A DNA stretch of 64,000 nucleotides, taken from Ruegeria sp. Alg231-54. GTDB taxonomy: Bacteria > Pseudomonadota > Alphaproteobacteria > Rhodobacterales > Rhodobacteraceae. The stretch spans positions 310,001 through 374,000 of the forward strand of contig NZ_FREZ01000001.1 of NCBI RefSeq assembly GCF_900143525.1. The letters run 5' to 3'. Shown piece after piece: positions 8,910 to 20,188 of this stretch (positions are counted from its first letter, which is position 1; each line of letters opens with the position of its first letter). The notes below the pieces were generated by a model. That model was not told the DNA's origin. It saw only the letters and a list, made by a program, of their open reading frames with translations, and made no database searches. A program made the translations under genes and the position numbers.

Positions 8910-9442
8910 AACTCGAGACAATAATAAACCAGCCGGTCCTCGAAACCGAGCGGTTCGATCTGCGCCCCTTGCGCCGGTCGGATATGGGTCTCATCGAGCA
9001 TTATGCAGGCGATGAGCGCGTGGCACGTATGACCACGTCGATCCCGCATCCGCTGCCACCGGGGTCGGTCGAGGCGTTTGTGACGCGTTCGATGGCGGAA
9101 GACCGGGATGAGGACGTCTGGGCGATGGACGCCACCAAAGATGGTGGGCCGGAACTGATTGGTTTGATTTCGCTTACACGGCTGGATCGCAATCAGTCCG
9201 AAGTTGGCTATTGGGTGGCGCCTGTTTATTGGAATACAGGCGTAGCTTCACTGGCCGTCGAGATGTTGGTGAAAGCTAACCCGCTTGAAAATTCGAACTT
9301 GTTTGCCAGCGTGTTTCAGGACAATCCAGCCTCGGCCCGGGTTCTGACCCATTGTGGGTTCCAGTATCTGGGTGATGCCGAAAGTTACTCGGTGGCGCGC
9401 GATGCGAATGTGCCCACCTGGACATATAGTAAAAAACTCTGA
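8906..9442 (+). CDS. GNAT family N-acetyltransferase, second
   Basis: A 178-residue protein starting at the ATG at 8906, preceded by GGAGGA inside the end of the exporter gene. The N-terminus LETERFDLRPLRRSDMGLIEHY is RimJ/RimL-like. The acetyl-CoA motif region reads VGYWVAPVYWNTGVASLAVEML, where the usual W-G-x-G glycines are partly replaced (W-N-T-G), so catalytic competence is less obvious than in the first GNAT. The late QDNPASARVLTHCGF is the usual N-x-x-S-x-x-x-L-x-x-x-G-F pattern. It is the last gene of the gnat-lysE-gnat unit. Confidence 0.83.
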   Translation: MKLETIINQPVLETERFDLRPLRRSDMGLIEHYAGDERVARMTTSIPHPLPPGSVEAFVTRSMAEDRDEDVWAMDATKDGGPELIGLISLTRLDRNQSEVGYWVAPVYWNTGVASLAVEMLVKANPLENSNLFASVFQDNPASARVLTHCGFQYLGDAESYSVARDANVPTWTYSKKL

Positions 9443-9470
9443 CTTGTGGCCGATGGGGCCCTTGCAGTAG

Positions 9471-11608
<2,138 letters not shown>

Positions 11609-11652
11609 TGGCGCGATGATAGAACCAAATGACCGACCGAAAGGCACCTGAG

Positions 11653-12915
11653 ATGAAGGATTTCGACAATATTCCCGCGCTTATGGCCGATCTTGGTAAA
11701 CGCTCCAAAGCAGCCTCGGCTGATCTGGCCTTTGCAAGTGCCGAGCGTAAACATGCCGCCCTGATTGCCGCGGCTGACGCTGTTTGGGCAAACCGCGCAG
11801 ATATCATTGAAGCCAACAAGAAAGATCTGGAGTTTGGGCGTGAAAAAGGCCTGAGCCCGGCGATGATGGACCGGCTGATGCTGGATGATGCGCGCATTCA
11901 GGGTATGGTCGACGGGCTGCGCACGGTTGCGGATCAGGCTGATCCGGTTGGCGAGGTTCTGACCGAATGGGACATGGCCTCGGGTCTGAACATCCAGCGT
12001 GTTCGCACGCCTCTGGGCGTCATCGGAGTGATTTACGAAAGCCGCCCTAACGTGACGGCAGATGCTGGCGCGCTGTGCCTGAAGTCGGGCAACGCAGTGA
12101 TCCTGCGTGGCGGCTCGGAAAGTTTCCATTCCTCAACCGCCATTCACGCTTGTCTGGTCCAAGGGCTAAAGGCTGCAAACCTGCCAGAAGACGCCATTCA
12201 ACTTGTGCCCACGCGAGACCGCGCCGCAGTGCAAGAGTTGCTGACTATGACCGATTGTGTGGACGTCATCGTTCCGCGCGGCGGAAAAGGTCTGGTGGGG
12301 TTGGTTCAGCGCGAAGCACGCGTGCCTGTCTTTGCGCACTTGGAAGGTATCGTGCACATCTATGTCGACAAGGCTGCAGACCCCCAAAAAACGCTGGACG
12401 TCGTGCTGAACGCCAAAACCCGGCGCACTGGGATTTGTGGCGCTGCCGAGTGCTTGCTGATCCATCAGGATGTGGCTGAAACACTCGGCCGGGATGTTAT
12501 TTCCGCCTTGCTTGCGGCGGGCGTCGAAATCCATACCGAAGGCGCGTTGGCCCTCGACGGCACTATCGCGGCCACGGGCGACGACTGGGGCAAGGAATTC
12601 CTCGACAGCATCATCGCGGCCAAGCCGGTGGCGGATATTGATCAGGCAATCGCGCATATCCGCCAGTTCGGTTCGAACCACACCGATTGCATCATGACCG
12701 AGGATGCTGATGCTGCTGCCCGGTTCTTTGAGCGGCTCGACAGCGCGATCCTGATGCACAATGCCTCAACCCAGTTTGCCGATGGTGGCGAGTTCGGAAT
12801 GGGGGCCGAGATCGGAATCGCAACTGGCAAAATGCATGCGCGCGGCCCGGTCGGGGCCGCTCAGCTGACGAGCTTCAAATATCTTGTCCGCGGCAACGGA
12901 ACCGTACGGTCTTAA
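11653..12915 (+). CDS. proA: gamma-glutamyl phosphate reductase
   Basis: A 420-residue NADPH-dependent reductase, the second step of proline synthesis, with an aldehyde dehydrogenase fold. The catalytic cysteine lies in [15 protein letters not shown] (about residue 260), with [24 protein letters not shown] upstream. I prefer the ATG at 11653, which has AAAGG about 9 nt upstream and gives the usual family length; an in-frame ATG at 11629 would add eight residues (TDRKAPE) with no clear ribosome site. It forms the obg-proB-proA transcription unit and ends against the convergent chpT gene. Confidence 0.95.
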   Translation: MKDFDNIPALMADLGKRSKAASADLAFASAERKHAALIAAADAVWANRADIIEANKKDLEFGREKGLSPAMMDRLMLDDARIQGMVDGLRTVADQADPVGEVLTEWDMASGLNIQRVRTPLGVIGVIYESRPNVTADAGALCLKSGNAVILRGGSESFHSSTAIHACLVQGLKAANLPEDAIQLVPTRDRAAVQELLTMTDCVDVIVPRGGKGLVGLVQREARVPVFAHLEGIVHIYVDKAADPQKTLDVVLNAKTRRTGICGAAECLLIHQDVAETLGRDVISALLAAGVEIHTEGALALDGTIAATGDDWGKEFLDSIIAAKPVADIDQAIAHIRQFGSNHTDCIMTEDADAAARFFERLDSAILMHNASTQFADGGEFGMGAEIGIATGKMHARGPVGAAQLTSFKYLVRGNGTVRS

Positions 12916-13508
12916 AACCGGATAGCGACGCGGGTTGAGGTGGTTTCCGCCACAACCCGCCGACCCATCGAGGCAGCGGTCTGGGGCAGCAGTGCAAACT
13001 GCACCTGTGCTGGTGTCACCTTATTCGCAAATTGGCCTTTGGGTAGGTTCTTCCAAAGATCAGCCTCAATATTCAGCTTGTCCGCCACACCGGTCACCGT
13101 CCAACTGCCACCGTTATTTGCCACGGTAACATCGCCCCCCATCGGCATGGCTCTTTCACAACACATCAGGGCCAGAAGGGCGAGCTTGACCTGATTGCGT
13201 GGCATCACATCGGTCACGTGCCAGTTGACACGCACTCGACCAACGCAATCAACGTCTTTCAACAGCTCTGTGACCTCGACCCAGCCCAACGGTTGATCGC
13301 CGGCCGACCCAAAAGCGACGCGAAAGAACCTTATCTTTGCTCCGGCACTTCCGACGCTGCCCGAGATCAGCTCCATCTCGGGGCCCTGCATGGTTCCGAC
13401 CATCTCAAGCAGTTCCAGCCCGTTGTTTATTGCGCCAATGGGGCTGATCAGATCGTGACAAATTCGCGACCCGATTAGTTCGGCCAGATTGACGTTGGTG
13501 TCGCCCAT
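12912..13508 (-). CDS. chpT: histidine phosphotransferase ChpT
   Basis: A 198-residue protein matching the alphaproteobacterial ChpT, which passes phosphate from the hybrid kinase CckA to the cell-cycle and motility regulator CtrA and to CpdR. The phospho-accepting histidine is about H18 in [21 protein letters not shown], in the DHp-like helical hairpin. The C-terminal part is a degenerate ATPase-like domain (for example [17 protein letters not shown]). In Rhodobacterales this relay controls motility and gene transfer agents rather than being essential. It converges on proA, with the stops 4 bases overlapping. The ATG is preceded by GGAGAGG. Confidence 0.88.
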   Translation of the reverse strand: MGDTNVNLAELIGSRICHDLISPIGAINNGLELLEMVGTMQGPEMELISGSVGSAGAKIRFFRVAFGSAGDQPLGWVEVTELLKDVDCVGRVRVNWHVTDVMPRNQVKLALLALMCCERAMPMGGDVTVANNGGSWTVTGVADKLNIEADLWKNLPKGQFANKVTPAQVQFALLPQTAASMGRRVVAETTSTRVAIRF

Positions 13509-13552
13509 GCGTACCTCTCCTGTTGTATCTGCCGCCGGACCGGAGCCCGATC

Positions 13553-13735
13553 ATGACAGACCTCAATGCCATACTTGCACCAGGCATGTATGTCCGCCAC
13601 CCCGATTTCCCCGACTGGGGCGTCGGACAGGTGCAGTCCAACATTGGGGGCAAGATCACCGTGAATTTCCAAGAACAGGGAAAAGTGGTGATTGACGGGA
13701 CCCGCATCGCCCTGACGCCCGTCTTTGATCCGTGA
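13553..13735 (+). CDS. DUF3553 small protein
   Basis: A 60-residue protein starting at the ATG at 13553. The pattern PGMYVRHPDFPDWGVGQVQSNIGGKITVNFQEQGKVVIDG is the DUF3553 type: a small all-beta domain resembling the CarD/TRCF RNA-polymerase-interacting or UvrD C-terminal Tudor-like fold. The function is unproven. It starts 44 bp from chpT on the opposite strand, so the two are divergent and share a very short promoter region. The alternative start at 13523 would add ten residues with no better ribosome site. Confidence 0.85.
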   Translation: MTDLNAILAPGMYVRHPDFPDWGVGQVQSNIGGKITVNFQEQGKVVIDGTRIALTPVFDP

Positions 13736-13742
13736 AACTGGT

Positions 13743-13757
13743 TTAAGAATGGTTAAC
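13743..13757. promoter_or_regulatory. possible CtrA-type half sites upstream of olsB
   Basis: TTAA-GAATGG-TTAAC, which on the minus strand reads GTTAACCATTCTTAA. It resembles the CtrA recognition pattern TTAA-N7-TTAA but with a six-base spacer, and contains the TTAACCAT form. It lies 77 bp before the olsB ATG. Confidence 0.3.
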
Positions 13758-13833
13758 GATGGGCCACCGCCGCGCTGGTTGCCATTTGACTGAAAACTGC
13801 GGTATCAGCGCGCAAACAAAAGCGGAATACCCG

Positions 13834-14589
13834 ATGCCGGATGCAGGCCCTTCTTTCACCGTCAAACTTGCCGAATCCGAGGCCGAACTGCGCGCAGCCC
13901 AAAGGCTGCGATATGACGTATTCGTCCGCGAATTGGGCGGCGGCGGCAAGATGGTGGACCACGAGGCAGGGTTAGAGCAGGATCAGTTCGATCCTTATTT
14001 TGATCACATGCTGACCTATGATGATGCCACTGGCGAAGTTGTGGGCGTTTACAGGCTGTTACCGGGCGAAAGAGCAATCGAATTGGGGCAGTTCTATTCT
14101 GAGGATGAATACGACCTGACCGTGTTGAAACAGAGCGGCCGCAAACTGTTAGAGCTTGGGCGTTCCTGCCTTCACCCGGACTATCGGGGCGGAACGGCGA
14201 TGTACCATCTTTGGAATGGTCTGGCGGGCTATGTGGCTGAGCACGAGATTGAGGTGCTGTTCGGGGTCGCCAGCTTCCACGGCATCAATGTGCAGGAACT
14301 GGCCCAGCCTTTGTCGATGTTGCACCACAATCATCTGGCCCCGCCGAACCTGCGGGTCAGGGCGCAACCGGAGGTGTTTCAAAGCATGGACCTTGTCGCG
14401 CCGGATGCGCTGGATCGTCGTGGGGCGATGGTACAGGTGCCCGCGCTGATCAAGGCGTATCTACGGCTGGGTGGCTTTGTGGGCGAGGGGGCGTTTATCG
14501 ACCACGCGTTCAACACAACAGATGTTTGCCTGATTCTCGACACGGCGCGCATGAACGAGCGCCAGCGGCGTATTTACGGCGGAGCTTGA
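13834..14589 (+). CDS. olsB: ornithine N-acyltransferase OlsB
   Basis: A 251-residue GNAT-fold acyltransferase that N-acylates ornithine with a 3-hydroxyacyl group from ACP to give lyso-ornithine lipid. Motifs that support this are RLRYDVFVRELGGGG near residue 30, FDPYFDHML, GQFYSEDEYDL and ELGRSCLHPDYRGGTAMYHLW. I used the ATG at 13834; an upstream in-frame ATG at 13759 would add 25 atypical residues. The next gene, 4 bp on, is the O-acyltransferase that completes the lipid. Ornithine lipids are phosphate-free membrane lipids common in this order. Confidence 0.88.
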   Translation: MPDAGPSFTVKLAESEAELRAAQRLRYDVFVRELGGGGKMVDHEAGLEQDQFDPYFDHMLTYDDATGEVVGVYRLLPGERAIELGQFYSEDEYDLTVLKQSGRKLLELGRSCLHPDYRGGTAMYHLWNGLAGYVAEHEIEVLFGVASFHGINVQELAQPLSMLHHNHLAPPNLRVRAQPEVFQSMDLVAPDALDRRGAMVQVPALIKAYLRLGGFVGEGAFIDHAFNTTDVCLILDTARMNERQRRIYGGA

Positions 14590-14593
14590 TCCA

Positions 14594-15430
14594 GTGAACG
14601 ATCCGCTTTGGGACAGTGACGACGCGCCAGACCCGATTGAATTGGGCGTATTTGGCTGGGCATTGGTGATCTTGCGCGGCCTTCCCTTGGCGCTACTGGT
14701 TTTTGGCGGGCTGCTCGTTTTGTTGACCGTTCGCCTGATCGAGCGCCCGCTGTTCGGTTTACGGCGTCCGATCACTCCGTTCATTGCGCAGTTTGTCTGC
14801 CGCAATGCGCTCCGGGTTCTTGGCATTGGCTTTCGCAGTTCCGGTGAGTTGATGCGCGAACGCGGCGCGGTGGTCGCAAACCACACGTCATGGCTCGACA
14901 TCTTTGCGCTGAACGGCCGTAAGCGGGTGTACTTCGTGTCCAAGGCCGAGGTGGCCAAATGGCCGGGTATCGGCTGGCTAGCCCGCGCCACGGGCACGGT
15001 GTTTATCGAACGAGATCGCAAGAAAGCCCGCGAACAGACCCTGATCTTTGAAGAGCGCTTGAAAGTCGGGCATAAGTTGTTGTTTTTTCCCGAGGGCACC
15101 TCGACCGACGGCCTTCGTGTTTTGCCCTTTAAAACAACGCTTTTTGCCGCGTTCTTCTCGGATGAATTGCGGGACTTCATGTATGTTCAGCCTGTTTCCG
15201 TGGTCTTTCACGCGCCAAAAGGGCAGCCTGACAGGTTCTATGGCTGGTGGGGCGATATGGATTTTGCCCCGCATCTTCTCAAGACCTTGGGCGCGCGTCG
15301 GCAGGGGACGGTGGAATTGATTTACCACGTTCCAGCCAAAGTCAGCGATTTTGCCGACCGCAAGGCGTTGGCAGCACATTGCGAAGAGGCAGTGCGCCAC
15401 GCGCATGCAATTGCGCGGCTTGAAAAATAA
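14594..15430 (+). CDS. olsA: lyso-ornithine lipid O-acyltransferase OlsA (PlsC family)
   Basis: A 278-residue membrane-bound acyltransferase. It has a hydrophobic segment at about 15-50 and then the PlsC motifs: VVANHTSWLDIFAL (the HX4D catalytic pair, N-H-T-S-W-L-D), GTVFIERDR and FFPEGTSTDG. It esterifies lyso-ornithine lipid made by OlsB. The start is GTG at 14594, 4 bp after the olsB stop, so the pair is translationally linked. A general 1-acylglycerol-phosphate acyltransferase is the alternative from sequence alone; the olsB neighbour decides for OlsA. Confidence 0.85.
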   Translation: MNDPLWDSDDAPDPIELGVFGWALVILRGLPLALLVFGGLLVLLTVRLIERPLFGLRRPITPFIAQFVCRNALRVLGIGFRSSGELMRERGAVVANHTSWLDIFALNGRKRVYFVSKAEVAKWPGIGWLARATGTVFIERDRKKAREQTLIFEERLKVGHKLLFFPEGTSTDGLRVLPFKTTLFAAFFSDELRDFMYVQPVSVVFHAPKGQPDRFYGWWGDMDFAPHLLKTLGARRQGTVELIYHVPAKVSDFADRKALAAHCEEAVRHAHAIARLEK

Positions 15431-15443
15431 GGCCATTTGGCAC

Positions 15444-15505
15444 TTGCACAGGGCGAATTCCTACCGTATACGCGCGCCATTAAAACCCGCAGGCGGGGTT
15501 TGGGC
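15444..15505 (+). promoter_or_regulatory. candidate rpsB promoter and leader hairpin
   Basis: TTGCAC at 15444-15449, a 17-base spacer and TATACG at 15467-15472 make a good housekeeping promoter. The start of the predicted transcript folds into a hairpin (AAAACCCGC / CGGGGTTT, 15482-15501), which could be a ribosomal-protein leader structure. The leader before the rpsB ATG is about 118 nt. Confidence 0.5.
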
Positions 15506-15596
15506 TATTTGAGGGAGACATCCTTATCTGGCCCGCCGGTTGGAGCATCCGCTTCTTTCACCCCCGCCCAGGCGTAAACCGGAAAAGGAAAATAGC

Positions 15597-16400
15597 ATGG
15601 CTCTTCCCGAGTTCACCATGCGTCAGCTGCTGGAAGCTGGCGTTCACTTTGGTCACCAGACACAGCGTTGGAATCCCCGCATGGGCCCGTTCATCTACGG
15701 CTCGCGCAATGGCATCCACATCATGGACCTGACCCAGACTGTTCCAATGCTGGACCAGGCTTTGCAGGCCGTTCGTGACACCGTCGCAAAAGGTGGCCGC
15801 GTTCTGTTCGTTGGTACCAAGCGTCAGGCAGCTCAGCCGATCGCAGAAGCCGCTGAAAAGTCGGCTCAGTACTACATGAACCACCGCTGGCTAGGCGGCA
15901 CGCTGACCAACTGGAAAACCGTTTCTCAGTCGATCAACCGTCTGAACCAGATTGACGAAGCCATGGAATCGGGTGCCGAAGGCCTGACCAAGAAAGAGCG
16001 TCTGGGCATGGAACGTGACCAGGGCAAACTGCAGGCGTCGCTGGGCGGTATCCGCGAGATGGGTGGCGTTCCTGATCTGCTGTTCGTCATCGACGTCAAA
16101 AAAGAAGCACTGGCCATCGCCGAAGCCAACAAGCTGGGTATTCCGGTTGTGGCAATTGTCGACACCAACTGCTCGCCCGATGGCGTGGATTACATCATCC
16201 CCGGCAACGACGACGCAGCGCGCGCGATCTCTCTGTATTGCGATCTGGTTGCTCGTGCTGCTCTGGACGGTATGACCGCTCAGATGGGTGCTGCAGGCGT
16301 TGACCTGGGCGCATTCGAAGAAGCACCGGTTGAAGAAGTCGTTGCGGAAGAAGCACCCGTTGCAGAAGAAGCCACGCCGGAAGCCAAAGCCGAAGCGTAA
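15597..16400 (+). CDS. rpsB: 30S ribosomal protein S2
   Basis: A 267-residue S2 starting [34 protein letters not shown], with the conserved [11 protein letters not shown] and the [25 protein letters not shown] region. The C-terminus carries an acidic Glu/Ala-rich tail ([18 protein letters not shown]), common in this order and not conserved in E. coli. The ATG at 15597 is preceded by GGAAAAGGAAAAT; a start at 15540 would add unrelated residues. It is followed by tsf in the conserved rpsB-tsf order. Confidence 0.97.
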   Translation: MALPEFTMRQLLEAGVHFGHQTQRWNPRMGPFIYGSRNGIHIMDLTQTVPMLDQALQAVRDTVAKGGRVLFVGTKRQAAQPIAEAAEKSAQYYMNHRWLGGTLTNWKTVSQSINRLNQIDEAMESGAEGLTKKERLGMERDQGKLQASLGGIREMGGVPDLLFVIDVKKEALAIAEANKLGIPVVAIVDTNCSPDGVDYIIPGNDDAARAISLYCDLVARAALDGMTAQMGAAGVDLGAFEEAPVEEVVAEEAPVAEEATPEAKAEA

Positions 16401-16425
16401 GCTGCCCGTCACGTAAATGACATAT

Positions 16426-16446
16426 GGGGCAGGGTAGACCTGCCCC
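16426..16446 (+). terminator. attenuator-like hairpin between rpsB and tsf
   Basis: An 8-bp perfect stem GGGGCAGG / CCTGCCCC with a 5-base loop, with no clean T tract behind it. It probably allows read-through or serves as an mRNA processing site between the two genes. Confidence 0.45.
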
Positions 16447-16476
16447 AATTCCGTTTGAATTGAGGAGAGCCAAAAG

Positions 16477-17352
16477 ATGGCAATCACAGCAGCAATGGTT
16501 AAAGAACTGCGCGACTCGACCGGCGCAGGCATGATGGACGCAAAAAAAGCGCTGACCGAAACCGGCGGCAACATGGACGAGGCCGTTGATTGGCTGCGCA
16601 CCAAAGGTCTGGCCAAAGCCGCCAAGAAATCCGGCCGTACCGCAGCAGAAGGTCTGGTTGCAGTTCACGTCAACGGTGGCAACGGTGTTGCTGTCGAAGT
16701 GAACTCGGAAACCGACTTCGTCGCAAAGAACGCCGAGTTCCAGGAAATGGTTGGCAAGATTGCTTACGCGGCAGAAGGCGTCGACAATGTTGAAGCTCTG
16801 TTGGCCGCTGATCTGGGCGGCAAGAACGTTGCTGACACCCTGACCGACAAGATCGCCACCATTGGTGAGAACATGTCAGTTCGCCGCATGGCGAAACTGT
16901 CAGGCGACACTGTTGTGTCCTACGTTCACAACGCAGCCACCAACGGCATGGGCAAAATCGGTGTACTGGTTGCTCTGTCCGGCGGTGACGAAGTGATCGG
17001 CAAACAGATTGCGATGCACATCGCAGCCGTGAACCCGGCGGCCCTGTCTGAAGCGGACATGGACCCGGCTGTTGTCGAAAAAGAAAAGCAGGTTCAGATG
17101 GACATCGCCCGCGAATCCGGCAAGCCGGAGCAGGTGATCGAAAAAATGATCGTTGGCCGCATGAAGAAATTCGTGGCGGAATCAACTTTGTTGAACCAGT
17201 CGTTCGTTGTGAACCCTGACCTGACCGTCGAAGCCGCTGCCAAAGAAGCAGGCGCAACCATCACTGGTTTCGTCCGTCTGGAAGTTGGCGAAGGCATCGT
17301 GGTGGAAAAAGAAGACTTCGCAGCTGAAGTTGCCAAAGCCGTACAGGGCTAA
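16477..17352 (+). CDS. tsf: elongation factor Ts
   Basis: A 291-residue nucleotide exchange factor for EF-Tu. The N-terminal UBA-like domain includes [19 protein letters not shown] and the next helix [25 protein letters not shown]; the core contains [16 protein letters not shown], the conserved TDFV motif contacting EF-Tu. The length is normal. GAGGAGAG lies 9 nt before the ATG. It ends in an intrinsic terminator, so rpsB-tsf is a closed transcription unit. Confidence 0.97.
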   Translation: MAITAAMVKELRDSTGAGMMDAKKALTETGGNMDEAVDWLRTKGLAKAAKKSGRTAAEGLVAVHVNGGNGVAVEVNSETDFVAKNAEFQEMVGKIAYAAEGVDNVEALLAADLGGKNVADTLTDKIATIGENMSVRRMAKLSGDTVVSYVHNAATNGMGKIGVLVALSGGDEVIGKQIAMHIAAVNPAALSEADMDPAVVEKEKQVQMDIARESGKPEQVIEKMIVGRMKKFVAESTLLNQSFVVNPDLTVEAAAKEAGATITGFVRLEVGEGIVVEKEDFAAEVAKAVQG

Positions 17353-17395
17353 TTCTGGCAGAGGCCCTGACAGGGGCCTCAACCTGAACAGAGTT

Positions 17396-17428
17396 AAAAC
17401 CGGCTACTTTCCTGTAGTCGGTTTTTTT
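17396..17428 (+). terminator. intrinsic terminator after tsf
   Basis: Stem AAACCGGCTAC / GTAGTCGGTTT with a TTTCCT loop, running into a tract of seven Ts. A second small inverted repeat (GAGGCCC / GGGGCCTC, 17361-17380) precedes it. The following roughly 295 bp up to the LuxR gene show no credible gene. Confidence 0.85.
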
Positions 17429-17695
17429 GCGCCTTCCGGCGTTAGGAACAACAGATCATACACTACTATCGGAAGGATTGAGGGGCCCCGCAGATGGGGA
17501 TGGTCGAGGCCCCCCAAAATTCCGACTAAGAGACGCGGACAAATAGACGCCTTTATGTCAGAGCGACCGGAGAGCTTTGGTATTGCAAAGATCCGATCAA
17601 AACGTTCCCAGGCTAAAGCCACCACTCACGGAACAATATCACTTTGCAACTGGGGCTCAGATTCGGGAAGTCATGTTTTCCTTACCCTACGTAAA

Positions 17696-17715
17696 TTGAC
17701 GCAATTTAGCGTCAA
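17696..17715 (-). terminator. possible weak terminator of the aroQ-luxR unit
   Basis: TTGACGC / GCGTCAA inverted repeat with a six-base loop, 10 bp beyond the stop of the LuxR gene in its direction. The downstream T run on the minus strand is only three bases, so termination would be inefficient. Confidence 0.35.
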
Positions 17716-17724
17716 AAAAACACA

Positions 17725-18480
17725 TCATGCTTCCATGATGAACATCTGATTTTGCAGGGATGCTTTGAGCACGGCTTGCGCTGTTGTTTCCACTGAAAGG
17801 GACTCCCGGGCCAGCCTCAAATGCTTTTCAACGGTCGCCGATGTCAGGCCCATCAAAAGCGCTATGTCTTGCGTCGTCTTCCCATCACCAACCCATTCCA
17901 GCGCCTCGCGCTGACGCTTCGTCAGAGCGCGATTGGGGGTGTTGTAGGGCAGGGTAAGTATCTTCAGATGCGCGACATTGTTCATCAACAAGATGTCATC
18001 GCCATGTTCAGCCCAGATTGCATCAACCTCATCCTGACCAACGGCCCCGCCAGCCGAAAGAGAGATCGCACCCTTCGACCGCATCGAAACCGAGGTGAAA
18101 CTGATAGTGTATCCCGCCACAACGCCTTTTGATCGATTGAACTCATATACTTGGCGTTCCTGGGCGGTCATCGTGCCGTCAGAATTCATATCCTGAATCA
18201 TTCTCCAACTGGCCGCGCCTTCATTGTGAAGCGCCCATTTCAGCATGGGTGCATGAAAGTACAACCCATCGCGAACGAAACCATCGATGTACTCTTTGCC
18301 GTGGTTTGTAAGGATGGTGAAGTCTTCGGGGTCTCCCAAAGACGTTTCGGTCCTGTAGCGCGTATAGCCGTATAGCAGGCGGTCGAAACCGAAAATTGCC
18401 ATCTGGCGGCAATGAGCGTCCCAAAGCTCTTCCAGAGTTTTGACGTAGCTGAGGAAATTCAGATACTCACCCAGCTTCAT
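17725..18480 (-). CDS. LuxR-family transcriptional regulator (solo)
   Basis: A 251-residue regulator with an N-terminal autoinducer-binding-like domain (about 15-165) and a C-terminal LuxR helix-turn-helix (about 180-240, LTKRQREALEWVGDGKTTQDIALLMGLTSATVEKHLRLARESL). The N-domain has the aromatic pattern of acyl-homoserine-lactone receptors only loosely (for example FDRLLYGYTRYR and WRMIQDMNSDGTMTAQERQVYEF), so the ligand is uncertain. No luxI-type synthase is within the window, hence 'solo'. Its ATG overlaps the stop of aroQ by 4 bases, so it is translationally coupled to a metabolic enzyme. Confidence 0.87.
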   Translation of the reverse strand: MKLGEYLNFLSYVKTLEELWDAHCRQMAIFGFDRLLYGYTRYRTETSLGDPEDFTILTNHGKEYIDGFVRDGLYFHAPMLKWALHNEGAASWRMIQDMNSDGTMTAQERQVYEFNRSKGVVAGYTISFTSVSMRSKGAISLSAGGAVGQDEVDAIWAEHGDDILLMNNVAHLKILTLPYNTPNRALTKRQREALEWVGDGKTTQDIALLMGLTSATVEKHLRLARESLSVETTAQAVLKASLQNQMFIMEA

Positions 18481-18926
18481 ACGGACCCCTCATTTTGCAA
18501 ATGCGCCGACAGCGCATCCAACGCCATCACATAGCTCTGCAGACCAAAGCCGCAGATCTGTCCCAGCGCAACCGGCGCTACATAGGATTTGTGCCGGAAG
18601 GGTTCACGTGCGTGTATGTTCGACAGGTGAACCTCAACAACCGGCACCTCGACCGAGGATATCGCGTCCATCAAGGCGACCGAGGTGTGGGTATACGCCC
18701 CAGCGTTCAGAACGATCCCGTCCTGTGTGCCTTTGGCCGCGTGGATCGCGTCGATCAGCACACCTTCGTGATTGGATTGCAGGTGTGATACGTCCAACCC
18801 GATAGACGCGCCGTGGCTTACACAGGTTTCTTCGACCATTTTCAGCGTTGTACGGCCATAAACCTCGGGTTGTCGTGTGCCCAGCAAGTTCAGGTTCGGA
18901 CCGTTCAAAATCAGAACTTTATGCAT
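18477..18926 (-). CDS. aroQ: type II 3-dehydroquinate dehydratase
   Basis: A 149-residue dodecameric-type enzyme converting 3-dehydroquinate to 3-dehydroshikimate in the shikimate pathway, and also usable in quinate catabolism. The start ILNGPNLNLLGTRQPEVYG carries the catalytic tyrosine (about Y23) and the flexible arginine loop, and VEVHLSNIHAREPFR (about 97-111) is the substrate-binding and catalytic histidine region. The length is normal. It is the first gene of a two-gene unit with the LuxR regulator. A class II DAHP synthase, the pathway entry enzyme, lies 19 kb away. Confidence 0.95.
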   Translation of the reverse strand: MHKVLILNGPNLNLLGTRQPEVYGRTTLKMVEETCVSHGASIGLDVSHLQSNHEGVLIDAIHAAKGTQDGIVLNAGAYTHTSVALMDAISSVEVPVVEVHLSNIHAREPFRHKSYVAPVALGQICGFGLQSYVMALDALSAHLQNEGSV

Positions 18927-19052
18927 TCATTCTCCGTCCCATTACTGGTTGATAAACGTGATTAGGTATGGATGTCCACCAGCCTGCGCACTCATCAGGC
19001 GAGTGTCGCGCATCTAACACCATCTGATCTTGAACCAAGCGTCGAAAACCAG

Positions 19053-20054
19053 TCAGGATTCTGGCATCGTTACCACAACTTTTCCAAGAACGGTGCGGTC
19101 GTTCAATAACTTCAGTGCCTCGCTTGCATCCGCTAAAGGAAACCGCCGACTGATTTGCGGCTTTATCTGTGAATTGGCGTATAAGTCGAACAACTCGCTG
19201 ATATTTTCGGCATGGCCTTTGGGATCCCGATAGACCGAAGCCCCCCAGAACACGCCAACGACCTGGCAGCCCTTCAACAATGGTAGATTGAGTGGGACTT
19301 TGGGAATACCGGCCGGAAACCCGACAACAAGGAACCGGCCATTCCACGCCATGCTGCGCAGCGCTGGTTCGGCATAATCCCCACCAACGGCATCATAGAC
19401 TACATCCACGCCATTTGCGCCCGCTATGGCCTTGATTTCACCAGAGAATGCCTTTTGGGCATCACGATCCATCTGGCGGGAATATACGATTGTGTCGTCC
19501 GCGCCGATTTGACGGCAAAAATCCGCCTTTTTCTGAGAAGATACGGCCGCTATGACACGCGCCCCCATCGCCTTGCCCAGCTCAATGGCCGCGCTACCGA
19601 CACCACCTGCGGCACCCAGCACCAAAAGCGTTTCACCAGGCTGCAATGCGGCACGGTCTTTCAGCGCGTGGTAGGACGTGCCGTAGGTGAATATGAAACA
19701 TGCCGCGTCATCGAATGGCATCGATGTGGGGAATTTCACGGCTGCGGCCGCCTTGACCGTCAATTGCGTGGCAAAACCGCCATATCCGGTCAGCGCCAGA
19801 ACCCTGTCCCCAACCTCGAATCCGGTTACGCTTTCGCCAACGCCCAAGACCTCACCTGCGATTTCCCCACCCGGGGCAAATGGTCTGGTTGGTTTAATCT
19901 GATACAGATCCTGGATCATCAACGTATCGGGGAAATTGACGCCAGCAGCCTTGACCCCGACCAGCAACTCTCCCTTTCCTGGCACTGGATCGGGCAAGGT
20001 CGTAAGTTCCAATGTATCCGGTCCGCCCGGCGCGACGCTGATTAACGCTTGCAT
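19053..20054 (-). CDS. NADPH:quinone oxidoreductase-like MDR enzyme
   Basis: A 333-residue zinc-independent medium-chain dehydrogenase/reductase. It has the GroES-like N-domain with AAGVNFPDTLMIQDLYQ and the Rossmann motif LVLGAAGGVGSAAIELGKAMGARVIA (about 145-170), followed by VDVVYDAVGGDYAEPALRS. Zinc-binding cysteines and the glutamate of true ADHs are absent, as in QOR. The precise substrate is open: a quinone or an enoyl-CoA/enal. It is divergent from an SDR gene 134 bp away, so the two may share control. Confidence 0.85.
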   Translation of the reverse strand: MQALISVAPGGPDTLELTTLPDPVPGKGELLVGVKAAGVNFPDTLMIQDLYQIKPTRPFAPGGEIAGEVLGVGESVTGFEVGDRVLALTGYGGFATQLTVKAAAAVKFPTSMPFDDAACFIFTYGTSYHALKDRAALQPGETLLVLGAAGGVGSAAIELGKAMGARVIAAVSSQKKADFCRQIGADDTIVYSRQMDRDAQKAFSGEIKAIAGANGVDVVYDAVGGDYAEPALRSMAWNGRFLVVGFPAGIPKVPLNLPLLKGCQVVGVFWGASVYRDPKGHAENISELFDLYANSQIKPQISRRFPLADASEALKLLNDRTVLGKVVVTMPES

Positions 20055-20188
20055 AATAACTGTCTTGTCCTTGTTATTCGGTTGAGAGGACCTTTGGCGC
20101 AGCGGTGAATGTTGTCAAGAATTCCGCAGGGTGCAAATCTCTCCGAAAATCGCCACCTGTGCCACAATTCAAAACCGAGGAGCAGACC

